DNA of 54,314 bases. Origin: Oscillospiraceae bacterium (GTDB lineage Bacteria; Bacillota; Clostridia; Saccharofermentanales; Fastidiosipilaceae). Where the stretch lies: assembly GCA_028704415.1 (NCBI GenBank), contig JAQWFM010000008.1, positions 1 to 54,314 on the forward strand, written 5' to 3'. A model generated the notes under the pieces. It did not search any database. It was given only the letters and a program-made list of their open reading frames with translations, and was not told the origin of the DNA. The first letter of the stretch is position 1. Each line of letters begins with the position of its first letter. A program made the position numbers and the translations under genes. This document shows positions 32,195 through 40,360 of the stretch, piece after piece.

Positions 32195-33739
32195 TTGACG
32201 GAACAAAAACACTCAGATAGCGGGCATCAGGCAGGAGATAAATTAAAAATAGAAGTACACCGGCAGCCGCGCGGTAAGCAATCCGGTGATCTTTCATCGG
32301 TGCTGCAGCAGGCTTCAGGCGGCAAAGCGGCCAAGGCGGATCCTCTCAATGAGGCTTCTGCTCTGCCTGGGCGGCAACGGCGGTTTTTACTCATCCTGTC
32401 TTTGATTTCGGCAGTGCTGCTCCTGGGCTTGGTGGTTTATTGGTCCTGGTCCAACGGATTGTGGGGCCGCAGCGGCCGCAGCCGCGACTTTTCCGGCGCC
32501 TCCGGACCTCAATCGCTGGCCCTGAGCAGCCAAAGTGGCGCCGCCCTGAACACTGACCGCCTGCAGCTTAATCTGGGGACTGCGCTGCAAACCACAGAAG
32601 GCTTACTGACGGACAGCCGTTGGCTGGACGTTCGCTCTGCCAAATTTTATCAAAGCAGTGATCTGACGGCCAGCTCCCAAACTGCCGCGCTTTATTTACT
32701 TTATCTGGCTGAATCAGGCGGGCGCAGCGACTTTAAGGCTGCACTGACGGTGCTGCAAGATAACCTGCTGCTGACTTCCGGTCTGCTTGAAGAACGGATC
32801 AGTGTGGCTGACGCGACGTTTTCCTCTGCGGAACTGGCTGAAACGCGGGATCCAGAGGACGGGGATATCCCCGCTCTGGCTAATCTGCAGGCAAGTGCGA
32901 CGCCGGATTATTATGCCACGCTGATTTATTGCCGGGCCCTGGCTTTAGCCTACCTTAATTGGGGGGATCAGAGCTTTTATCAGGCCTTAAAAACTTGCTC
33001 AGATGCCTACCTGGCTGCCTGCCAGGATGGTTTACCCCCGCTTTCACCGCAGCAGATTACGGTAACGCCTACACCAGAACCTTACTATGAAGCCGGGGAG
33101 GGGCCGGAAGCCGTCTCGCCGACCGCTTCGCCAACCCCAGCTGCTTCACCAACGCCGCAGGACAGTCAGAGTATTGCCCTGATTGAGCTGGATACGCTGG
33201 ATCTTCAGTCCTTACAGATGCTGGCGGAGTGGAACAGCGACTTTGAACCAGTCTACCAATCCGCCCTGCAGCTTTTACAGGGCGCGCTGTTGCAGGACGG
33301 CCTGCCATTGTTTCAACAAGGTTACAATCCTGAATATGAGACCTACATTACCTATGGCCTGGATGACCAGTTGGATCTGACTAAATCGCTGAAAATTGCT
33401 TTATCACTGAGCGAAGTCGGTCAGCTGCCAACGGCGACCATTGCCTGGCTTAAGGCTTCGCTGCGGGGCGCAAACCTGGCGGATGCCTATGACTATGTCA
33501 GCCAGAATACTGTGTCAGATACACTTAGCCCGCTAAACTTAGGCCTGATCTGCCGCCTTGCCCGCTATACGTCTGATCAGGATTTATATGATTACGCGAT
33601 TTCTGCTCTGACCAACGGACAAATTGGAACCGTGTCAGGCAGTCCGGCCTACGGCCTGATATTCCGGCAACCTGAAGCTGACGGCAATGTCGTTTTGACT
33701 GCGCAGGATAATGTGTGGGCTTTGTTAGGCTGCTCGTGA
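32195..33739 (+). CDS. Membrane-anchored protein of unknown function, helical outer domain
   Basis: 514 aa. I do not recognise a named family. Residues 1-58 are polar and cytoplasmic. One membrane helix follows at about 60-83 (RFLLILSLISAVLLLGLVVY), then a large outer domain. That domain has repeated helix pairs (for example AALYLLYLAESGGRSDFKAA, ALALAYLNWGDQSFYQALKT and LGLICRLARYTSDQDLYDYA) with a Pro/Thr linker (VSPTASPTPAASPTPQ) in the middle. The pattern and the end segment GSPAYGLIFR recall alpha/alpha-barrel (six-hairpin) glycosidases, but no catalytic residues are clear. Start: TTG 32195, 7 bases after GGGAGG; a start at 32153 has no site. Confidence 0.65.
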   Translation: MTEQKHSDSGHQAGDKLKIEVHRQPRGKQSGDLSSVLQQASGGKAAKADPLNEASALPGRQRRFLLILSLISAVLLLGLVVYWSWSNGLWGRSGRSRDFSGASGPQSLALSSQSGAALNTDRLQLNLGTALQTTEGLLTDSRWLDVRSAKFYQSSDLTASSQTAALYLLYLAESGGRSDFKAALTVLQDNLLLTSGLLEERISVADATFSSAELAETRDPEDGDIPALANLQASATPDYYATLIYCRALALAYLNWGDQSFYQALKTCSDAYLAACQDGLPPLSPQQITVTPTPEPYYEAGEGPEAVSPTASPTPAASPTPQDSQSIALIELDTLDLQSLQMLAEWNSDFEPVYQSALQLLQGALLQDGLPLFQQGYNPEYETYITYGLDDQLDLTKSLKIALSLSEVGQLPTATIAWLKASLRGANLADAYDYVSQNTVSDTLSPLNLGLICRLARYTSDQDLYDYAISALTNGQIGTVSGSPAYGLIFRQPEADGNVVLTAQDNVWALLGCS

Positions 33740-33795
33740 GCCGAAAGCGAAAGCCAGCTCCAGCGACAGGTGCCCGGCCGACAGAAAACGCGGCG

Positions 33796-33824
33796 TTGTA
33801 AGCCTGGTGATTTTTGATTATACT
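33796..33824 (+). promoter_or_regulatory. Promoter of pta
   Basis: TTGTAA (33796-33801), 17-base spacer, TATACT (33819-33824). The leader is about 85 bases. Confidence 0.65.
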
Positions 33825-33917
33825 AAATCCATGGGCTGTATCTGCTGAAACAGCAGCCGCTGCAGTTATAAATTCTGAAGTCGGATACGCAGTCAATAGT
33901 TGAAAGAAGGTTTGAAC

Positions 33918-34916
33918 ATGGCGTTTATCGATTCGATTATCGTGCGGGCGAAAGCGGACAAAAAGACCATCGTACTGCCGGAAGCATATGAACCCCGGGT
34001 ACTGCGGGCAACGGACAGGATATTAAAGGAAGCTATTGCAAATGTGATTTTGATCGGCAACCCGGAGCGGATTAAAGCCGCGGCGGGGACTTGCCAGATT
34101 GATGGAGCCAGGATTATTGATCCGGATAATTTTGAGCAATATGAGCAATACGCGGAGGCCTTTTATGAGCTGCGCAAAAAAAAGGGTATGACGATAGAAA
34201 AGGCCCGCGAGCAGCTTAAGGAGCCGATGTATTTTGCGGTCATGCTGGTCAAAATGGACGCCGCTGACGGCGTGGTTTCAGGCTCAGTCAACAGTACGGC
34301 CAATACCTTAAGACCGGCATTGCAGATTCTGAAAACTGCTCCCGGCACCAAGCTGGTTTCTGCCTTTTTCCTGATGTCCGTGCCGGACTGTGCCTACGGT
34401 GAGGCAGGTACCTTTTTGTTTGCGGACTGTGGCTTAAATGAAAATCCGGATGCGGAACAGCTGGCGGAGATTGCCATTGCTTCAGGTAAATCATTCCAGG
34501 TCTGGACCGGTAAAGAGGCCAGGGTAGCATTGCTGTCATATTCCAGCAAAGGCTCAGCCAGCAGTGAGCTGGTTGATAAAGTGAGTCAGGCGACGGCTTT
34601 GGCAAAAAGCCGGGCGCCGGAACTGGCCCTGGATGGTGAGTTGCAGCTGGATGCCGCGATTGTGCCGGAGGTAGCTCGCAGCAAGGCTCCCGGCAGCGCG
34701 GTAGCCGGCCGCGCCAATACGCTGATTTTCCCTGACCTGAATGCCGGAAATATCGGTTATAAGCTGGTTCAGCGCCTGGCTAAGGCAGAGGCCTACGGGC
34801 CGATTCTGCAGGGCATTGCCGCCCCGGTCAACGACTTATCCCGCGGCTGCAGCGCAGATGACATTGTGGGCGTGGTAGCTATCACCGCTGTTCAGGCCCA
34901 GAATCTGAAGGCTTAA
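33918..34916 (+). CDS. pta: Phosphate acetyltransferase
   Basis: 332 aa, the short single-domain form usual in Bacillota. Converts acetyl-CoA and phosphate to acetyl phosphate. Landmarks are KKTIVLPEAYEPRVLRAT near the start, DGVVSGSVNSTANTLRPAL, ALLSYSSKGSASSELVDKV, and the C-terminal ANTLIFPDLNAGNIGYKL. ATG 33918 follows AAAGAAGG; an in-frame TTG at 33900 is less likely. With ackA 272 bases downstream it forms the acetate fermentation route, each gene having its own promoter. Confidence 0.95.
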   Translation: MAFIDSIIVRAKADKKTIVLPEAYEPRVLRATDRILKEAIANVILIGNPERIKAAAGTCQIDGARIIDPDNFEQYEQYAEAFYELRKKKGMTIEKAREQLKEPMYFAVMLVKMDAADGVVSGSVNSTANTLRPALQILKTAPGTKLVSAFFLMSVPDCAYGEAGTFLFADCGLNENPDAEQLAEIAIASGKSFQVWTGKEARVALLSYSSKGSASSELVDKVSQATALAKSRAPELALDGELQLDAAIVPEVARSKAPGSAVAGRANTLIFPDLNAGNIGYKLVQRLAKAEAYGPILQGIAAPVNDLSRGCSADDIVGVVAITAVQAQNLKA

Positions 34917-35093
34917 GCCCTGATACGGCTGCCGCCTGACTATCCAGAGCTGTTCCGGAGGTCCCTGGGGACGCATTTTGCTGTAAGCGGCAAAGCGCGG
35001 CCTGATCAGGAATTTCGGGACAGTTCTGGCATGGATCTCAGTCATAATAGCTACGTTGACAGCGTCCGGCCTGCCCGGGGCAACCGGCTGTAC

Positions 35094-35122
35094 TTGCTTC
35101 ATTGTTTGTGTTAAATTATAGT
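35094..35122 (+). promoter_or_regulatory. Promoter of ackA
   Basis: TTGCTT (35094-35099), 17-base spacer, TATAGT (35117-35122), about 67 bases before the ackA start. Confidence 0.6.
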
Positions 35123-35188
35123 TTGTTGTCATGTCTGTTTTTGTGGCACAGGCAATATAGCTATTATATTTAGGAGAGGTTTGGAACG

Positions 35189-36403
35189 ATGATTATTTTG
35201 GTCGTAAATGCGGGCAGCTCGTCCCTGAAATATCAGCTGATTAACAGTAAAGACGGGGAAGTTTATGCCAGCGGCAACTGTGAAAGAATCGGTATAGCCG
35301 GTTCCAAAATCACCTATAAGCGTCCAGACAAGGCGGACTTTGAGCCCTTAAAGATCGTTATGGACTTGCCCAATCATTCTGTGGCCATGGAAAAGGTTAT
35401 CAGTCTGCTGGCGGATAAAGAAGTCGGCTGCATTAAGTCTATGGATCAGATTGACGCGGTGGGACACCGCGTGTTGCATGGCGGAGAAAAGTTTGCCGGT
35501 TCCTATGTGATCAATAAAGAAGTAATAGAGGCGATCAAGGACTGCATCCCTTTGGGACCGCTGCATAATCCCGCTAATTTGGCGGGGATTGAAGCCTGCC
35601 AGAAGGCCATGCCGGGCAAGCCTCAGGTGGCGGTTTTTGATACCGCCTTTCATCAGACCATGCCGGAAGAGGCTTTCATGTATGCCCTGCCTTATTCCTA
35701 TTATGAAGATTACGGCGTTCGCCGCTATGGCTTTCACGGTACCAGCCATCAGTATGTTTCGCAGGAAGCGGCCAAGGCGCTGGGCCGGCCGATTGAAAGT
35801 TTAAAGATTATTACCTGCCATTTGGGTAACGGGTCGTCACTGGCTGCCGTTAAATATGGTAAATGTGTGGATACCAGTATGGGCCTGACCCCGTTGGCGG
35901 GAGTGCCTATGGGCACCCGCTGCGGAGATATTGATCCGGCCGTGATTAAATATGTGATGGAAGAAGATCCATCCCTGACCATTAAGGATATTGACCGTAT
36001 TATGAATAAAGAATCCGGCGTGCTGGGAATTTCAGGGGTGAGCTCAGACTTCAGGGATTTGGCGCAGGCTTCTGAACAGGGTAATCAGCGGGCTACCCTG
36101 GCGCTGAACATGTTTGCATATCATGTTAAAAAATATATCGGTTCTTATGCCGCCGCTATGGGTGGCGTAGACGCTGTAGTCTTTACGGCCGGGATTGGCG
36201 AAAATACGCCGGAAATCCGTGAAGCTGCGGTGGCCGGTCTGGAATTTTTAGGCATCAGGGTGGATCCTGCTAAAAACCTGAGCTGCAATCGGGTCGGCGG
36301 CGATATCAGCGCTGCGGACGCCACCGTTAAGGTTCTGATCATCCCCACCAATGAGGAACTGATGATTGCGCGGGAGACAGAGCGCCTGACCACCCAGGCC
36401 TGA
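35189..36403 (+). CDS. ackA: Acetate kinase
   Basis: 404 aa, normal length. Makes ATP and acetate from acetyl phosphate. It shows the signature VNAGSSSLKYQL, VFDTAFHQTMPEEAF, YGFHGTSHQYVS, CHLGNGSSLAAV, GVLGISGVSSDFRDL and GIGENTPEIRE. AGGAGAGG precedes ATG 35189. It works with pta and indicates acetate as a fermentation product. Confidence 0.97.
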   Translation: MIILVVNAGSSSLKYQLINSKDGEVYASGNCERIGIAGSKITYKRPDKADFEPLKIVMDLPNHSVAMEKVISLLADKEVGCIKSMDQIDAVGHRVLHGGEKFAGSYVINKEVIEAIKDCIPLGPLHNPANLAGIEACQKAMPGKPQVAVFDTAFHQTMPEEAFMYALPYSYYEDYGVRRYGFHGTSHQYVSQEAAKALGRPIESLKIITCHLGNGSSLAAVKYGKCVDTSMGLTPLAGVPMGTRCGDIDPAVIKYVMEEDPSLTIKDIDRIMNKESGVLGISGVSSDFRDLAQASEQGNQRATLALNMFAYHVKKYIGSYAAAMGGVDAVVFTAGIGENTPEIREAAVAGLEFLGIRVDPAKNLSCNRVGGDISAADATVKVLIIPTNEELMIARETERLTTQA

Positions 36404-36431
36404 GCTTCAGCCGCCAATCAGACGTACGGGA

Positions 36432-36465
36432 AATGCCGCGGGCCTTACAGACCCCGGCATTCTTC
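36432..36465 (+). terminator. Likely terminator of ackA
   Basis: AATGCCG plus GGG (36432-36442) pair with CCC plus CGGCATT (36452-36461), one bulged C, followed by TCTTC. Moderate strength. Confidence 0.55.
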
Positions 36466-36525
36466 ATCGTAGCACTTGTTTGGACTGATATGCTTGTTGG
36501 AGACGTTGTTTGCAGTTAAAATTGA

Positions 36526-36548
36526 TATAATGAATTGACAATCAAAAT
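36526..36548 (+). promoter_or_regulatory. Promoter with FabT-type operator before the MarR gene
   Basis: TATAAT at 36526-36531, weak -35. Just downstream, TTGA-CAA-TCAA (36535-36545) in the context AATTGACAATCAAAAT resembles the FabT operator (TTTGA-N3-TCAAA). It covers the expected start point, so the regulator probably represses itself. Confidence 0.5.
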
Positions 36549-36585
36549 ACCCTTGTCAGGCCGGGGAGAGGGATGTCTGCTTGCC

Positions 36586-37200
36586 ATGAATGAATATAAC
36601 AGGACTATACTGGATTTACTCCTGACCATCTATGAAAAAATCATGCTGACGGAGGAGGAGGCTCTTTTGAAGGGCCATTTCAGCGACCTTTCCAAAGCGG
36701 AGATGCACACGCTGGCCAGCATTGGTCCTTATGAACAGCGGACCATGGGTGAAACCGCCGCCAGGCTCAGCATTACCACCGGTACACTGACCGTAGCGGT
36801 GGATCGCCTGGTAAAGAAAAAATATGTAAAGCGTGAGCGGGCCACAAATGACCGGCGGATTGTCTTGCTGTCGCTTACCCGTGAAGGGAAAATAGCCTAC
36901 CGCATGTTCTGGAAGTTTCACACCCTGCTGGTTGACGGTATGGTGAAGGGTTTAAATGAAGGCGAGCGGGAGCAGCTATTGAGTGCACTTAGTCTGATTG
37001 ACCGCTACATTACGGACCAGTACTATAAATATAACGCCCGGGAGATGCAGACTGAGGCCTCAGAGGGACAGGACACGGCTAAAAAGCTCAGCCGGCGTAC
37101 CAAAAGGACACAGATTAAGATGAAACAGACTCGGGAAAAATCCGCAAGAGAAGACAAGGTAAAGGAGGCCGTTCAAAATGAGCAAGCAGGAAATAAGTGA
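36586..37200 (+). CDS. MarR-family regulator, FabT-like
   Basis: 204 aa. Winged-helix repressor: YEKIMLTEEEALLKGHFSDL, LSKAEMHTLASIG, then recognition helix region MGETAARLSITTGTLTVAVD and wing VKRERATNDRRIVLLSLT. FabT-type regulators control fatty-acid genes in response to acyl-ACP. The next gene, overlapping by 23 bases, is an acyl carrier protein, and FabT-like palindromes lie at this promoter and ahead of the ligase gene. The last 45 residues form a Lys/Arg-rich tail not usual in the family. Start: ATG 36586, after GGGGAGAGGG at a rather long spacing; a start at 36535 would remove the operator from the untranslated region. Confidence 0.8.
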   Translation: MNEYNRTILDLLLTIYEKIMLTEEEALLKGHFSDLSKAEMHTLASIGPYEQRTMGETAARLSITTGTLTVAVDRLVKKKYVKRERATNDRRIVLLSLTREGKIAYRMFWKFHTLLVDGMVKGLNEGEREQLLSALSLIDRYITDQYYKYNAREMQTEASEGQDTAKKLSRRTKRTQIKMKQTREKSAREDKVKEAVQNEQAGNK

Positions 37201-37426
37201 TATCGTGACCCAAACCATAGCCCAGGCGGCAGCTATGGATCCGGCGGAGGTTAAGGCAGACAGTGATCTGATCGCAGATTTAAATATGGATTCACTGGCG
37301 GTGTTTGAACTGGTGGTAGACTTGGAGACCGCTTTTGACCTGCAGATTTCAGATGAGGATGTGGAGACCTTGCACACACCCATGCAAATTATCAACTATA
37401 TAGCCGCGCGGGTGAAACTGGACTGA
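37178..37426 (+). CDS. acpP: Acyl carrier protein
   Basis: 82 aa, acidic. Carries acyl chains on 4'-phosphopantetheine attached to the serine of the DSL motif (LNMDSLAVFELV). The flanking sequence (ADLNMDSL, ETAFDLQISDEDVETL) fits a FAS-type ACP but differs from the usual DSLDTVELVM core. It may therefore be a dedicated second ACP; that depends on the rest of the genome. AAAGGAGG lies within the end of the marR gene, and the two genes overlap by 23 bases. Confidence 0.9.
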   Translation: MSKQEISDIVTQTIAQAAAMDPAEVKADSDLIADLNMDSLAVFELVVDLETAFDLQISDEDVETLHTPMQIINYIAARVKLD

Positions 37427-37428
37427 AG

Positions 37429-37444
37429 CCAGGCTTAAGCCTGG
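37429..37444. other. 16-base palindrome between convergent acpP and plsC
   Basis: CCAGGCTTAAGCCTGG is a perfect palindrome starting 2 bases past the acpP stop and including the plsC stop codon. It may give weak termination in both directions; no T-run. Confidence 0.4.
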
Positions 37445-38193
37445 GCTGCCGAAGACATGCTAAAGTCGCGCGGGACTTCCTTTTCTTTAAATGCTTGTTG
37501 CATCCAATCCCGCAATGCCTGGGTCATTTCCCGGGCATTTTTATAATCATCAGGTAAGAGTGGTCTGCCAAAGCGCACGATCAGGCGCCGGCGGGCATGC
37601 CGTTTGGGATCCCACCAGGAGGGACATTTACGATAGCGGTTGAATATCTCATAGCCGCCGTCAATAAATACCGGCACAACCGGTACATGAGCTTTTTTGG
37701 CGATATAGCAGGCACCTTCCTGGATTTCTGACAGGTGACCGTCATGACTGCGGGTGCCTTCAGGATGAACCATCAGGATGTTACCGTCATCAACCTGCTT
37801 TTTTGCGGTTACTAGTCCACGGATGGGATTGCCTTTGCGGTTCAGCGGAATGCCGCGCCCCACTTTCATAATGACCTTGCCAAATAAACCATAGTCGGTC
37901 AGCAGATCCTGAGCCGCCAGACAGGAATACTTTTTAAACTGCCACCGGGGTAAGAAGGAACCTATCCACATGCCATCTACAAAAGTCTCATGATTGGAGG
38001 CCAGAACATAAGGCGTCTGTTGCGGGATATTTTCAAGGCCATGGCCTTCAAGATGAATAAAGATATGGGTCAGTGTCATGCCAATCCAATTCAGCACAGA
38101 TCCCAGAACTCCCCGTTCAACTGGTTTGATCAAATGATCGGGTAAATCCCCGCGGCCATCCGCGGTGGGATAAGAATCGGCAGTTTTGTGCAT
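37435..38193 (-). CDS. plsC: 1-acylglycerol-phosphate-type acyltransferase (PlsC family)
   Basis: 252 aa. Membrane-associated acyltransferase that adds acyl groups to lysophospholipid or lysophosphatidate. It has the H-x4-D catalytic motif in SNHETFVDGMW, the second motif RGIPLNRKGNPI and the third HPEGTRSHDG, then VPVVPVFIDGG. GAGG lies about 9 bases before the ATG at 38193. It is divergent from the acyl ligase gene across a 275-base gap that contains FabT-like sites. The exact acceptor cannot be told from sequence. Confidence 0.88.
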   Translation of the reverse strand: MHKTADSYPTADGRGDLPDHLIKPVERGVLGSVLNWIGMTLTHIFIHLEGHGLENIPQQTPYVLASNHETFVDGMWIGSFLPRWQFKKYSCLAAQDLLTDYGLFGKVIMKVGRGIPLNRKGNPIRGLVTAKKQVDDGNILMVHPEGTRSHDGHLSEIQEGACYIAKKAHVPVVPVFIDGGYEIFNRYRKCPSWWDPKRHARRRLIVRFGRPLLPDDYKNAREMTQALRDWMQQAFKEKEVPRDFSMSSAAQA

Positions 38194-38281
38194 GCTTTCA
38201 GCCTCAATTCATATGAAATTTATGTCCGGTCCGGTAGTCTGGCGGGCCATACGCTGGCGCTCAGGTTTACCGGTATTTGTA

Positions 38282-38310
38282 AACATAATGAAAGTTAGTG
38301 AACTTGTCAA
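38282..38310 (-). promoter_or_regulatory. Promoter of plsC
   Basis: On the minus strand: perfect TTGACA (38310-38305), 17-base spacer, TATGTT (38287-38282). Confidence 0.6.
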
Positions 38311-38374
38311 TTAACCAGGACACGAGTAAGATAGTCTCAGTTATCCTTTAAGCTTATTTGTCACTTGAATTATA

Positions 38375-38404
38375 TTTGACGATCAAAATATTTGATAATC
38401 AAAT
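38375..38404 (+). promoter_or_regulatory. Two adjacent FabT-type operators before the acyl ligase
   Basis: TTTGA-CGA-TCAAA (38375-38387) and TTTGA-TAA-TCAAA (38391-38403, flanked by AT on both sides) lie 16 bases apart, centre to centre. The second is very close to the published FabT box of streptococci and lactococci (ATTTGATTATCAAAT type). They are 65 to 95 bases before the ligase start, and a TTGACG within the first could be a -35. Confidence 0.7.
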
Positions 38405-38468
38405 AATACCACAAACTTATTTGCTTATCAAGCTGATAGCAGGACAAAGCGACGACAGAGGTAAAGAG

Positions 38469-40289
38469 ATGCAGATTTATTCAGGCAAAAGACTTTTTCA
38501 AGGTGAAGAACGTTACCATTCCACGCTGGACCTGATCAGGCGCAGCGCCAAACGTTATCCCAACGCTCCCGCTTATATGTTTCGCCGTAAACCTAATTCC
38601 AAGGTCCTGATCCGTTCGTACAGTGAATTGTTAGCGGATGTTGAGGCGCTGGGCACGGCATTACAGCGCCATTTCCCCGGCCGGCCGAATATGGCGCTGC
38701 TGGGTGAGAACTGCTATGAGTGGGCTGTATCCTATAATGCGGTGATTAACGGGGCGGGGGTGATTGTCCCGATCGACCGGATGACGCCGCAGGGAGAACT
38801 GTTGATATTGCTTGAACGCAGCCACAGTGAAGTCCTGATTTTAACGCCCCGGCACCTCAGTTTAGCGGAGGCAGCCCTGTCTGCGGTGACCTCGCTGAAA
38901 ACGATAATTGTGCTGGATCCGGTTTCTGCTTATCGCAGTGCAGTTAAGATGCCAGCGGACAGCCGTTATATTCGATATACGGACCTGCTGACGGAGGGGG
39001 AAGAAGCGATTGCCTTAGGCTGCCAGGACTATACCGGACTGGTCCCTGATCCGGATATCCTGTCTACTATTATTTTTACCAGCGGTACCACTGATCAGGC
39101 CAAAGGCGTCATGCTCAGCTTAAACAATCTCTGTGCCAATGTCTATAATATCAGTGGCGCGCTCAGGCTGTTTCCCGGAGAACGGGCCCTGTCCGTCCTG
39201 CCGCTGCACCACACGTTTGAGACGACAGCGGGCATGCTGGTTATGTATTATTACGGTGTCTGCATCTGTTTTAATGATGGCCTGCGCTATTTCCCCAACA
39301 ATTTAGTAGAGTGGAAAATCAATGTCATGATCGGCGTGCCGCTGTTGTTTGAAAATGTCTACAAACGGGTGAATGATTCCATTGATAAATCAGGCATGAC
39401 CAACCTGGTCAAAGTCATGCGTCCCTTTGCCCGCGGCCTGGCGGCAGTTGGTCTGCAGACTAACCGGACGCTGTTTAAAAGCGTGCTGGATGGCTTAGGG
39501 GGCAGTCTGCGTTTGGTGGTGATCGGCGCTGCGGCTATGGATAAACACATCCATCAGGCTTTCATTGATTTTGGCATCTTGTTTTTACAAGGCTACGGCC
39601 TGACTGAATCAAGCCCGGTGGTGGCTGTGGGCACTGAAAAGCTGAATGTACCGGGGACTATTGGCCCGCCGCTTCCCGGGGTGGAAGTGGCGATTGATAC
39701 CAGGGGTACAGACGGCAATACTGTAGGCGAATTACTGACCCGCAGTGAGTCGGTCATGCTGGGTTATTATGAAAATGCGGCGGCTACGCATGCTGCTATT
39801 GACGCTGATGGCTGGCTGCACACCGGTGACATGGGCTTTGTGGACAGCCGGGGCTGTATCCACATAACCGGCCGTTCCAAATCCATGATCGTGTTGACTA
39901 ACGGTAAAAAAGCCTTTCCGGAAGAGATTGAGGCTAAACTTAACAAAATTGCCGGCGTTAAAGAAAGCTACGCCTGGGGGCAGCGGAATAAACGGGACGC
40001 GGTGGATATCTGTGTTAAGATTCAGCTTAACCGTGCCGCGCTGCCCCTGGCAGACCCCCAAGACAACGCCGCTGTCGCCGCCTATCTGAAGGCTGCTATC
40101 AGTAAGATTAATGCCAGCATGCCGGGCTATAAAGCCGTCCGCTACTTTATTTTCACTGAAGATGACTTTATCAAGACGACCACCCTTAAAATAAAACGTA
40201 AAGAAGAAGAGAAAAAGCTGTCGGCCTGGCTGTCCGCTCAGGGGGTCTATATGCATGATATAGACGGGCAGTTTGTTCATATTCCCTGA
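38469..40289 (+). CDS. Acyl-CoA/acyl-ACP ligase (AMP-forming)
   Basis: 606 aa. Activates fatty acids with ATP to acyl-AMP and transfers them to CoA or ACP. It has the P-loop motif IIFTSGTTDQAKGVMLS, the A5-type motif GYGLTESSPVVAVG, HTGDMGFVDSRG and the hinge ITGRSKSMIVLTNGKKAFPEE. The IRRSAKRYPNAPAYMF beginning fits long-chain ligases. Neighbouring ACP and PlsC genes make an acyl-ACP synthetase role (as in the C-terminal half of Aas) attractive but unproven. Start: ATG 38469 after AGAGGTAAAG; the in-frame start at 38358 would overlap the operators. Confidence 0.87.
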   Translation: MQIYSGKRLFQGEERYHSTLDLIRRSAKRYPNAPAYMFRRKPNSKVLIRSYSELLADVEALGTALQRHFPGRPNMALLGENCYEWAVSYNAVINGAGVIVPIDRMTPQGELLILLERSHSEVLILTPRHLSLAEAALSAVTSLKTIIVLDPVSAYRSAVKMPADSRYIRYTDLLTEGEEAIALGCQDYTGLVPDPDILSTIIFTSGTTDQAKGVMLSLNNLCANVYNISGALRLFPGERALSVLPLHHTFETTAGMLVMYYYGVCICFNDGLRYFPNNLVEWKINVMIGVPLLFENVYKRVNDSIDKSGMTNLVKVMRPFARGLAAVGLQTNRTLFKSVLDGLGGSLRLVVIGAAAMDKHIHQAFIDFGILFLQGYGLTESSPVVAVGTEKLNVPGTIGPPLPGVEVAIDTRGTDGNTVGELLTRSESVMLGYYENAAATHAAIDADGWLHTGDMGFVDSRGCIHITGRSKSMIVLTNGKKAFPEEIEAKLNKIAGVKESYAWGQRNKRDAVDICVKIQLNRAALPLADPQDNAAVAAYLKAAISKINASMPGYKAVRYFIFTEDDFIKTTTLKIKRKEEEKKLSAWLSAQGVYMHDIDGQFVHIP

Positions 40290-40360
40290 CCTTCCGGGTA
40301 AGCGCAACCAAATGCCGCAATACCTGGTGGCGAACAGAAGCAATAAAAGGAGTGGATGAG

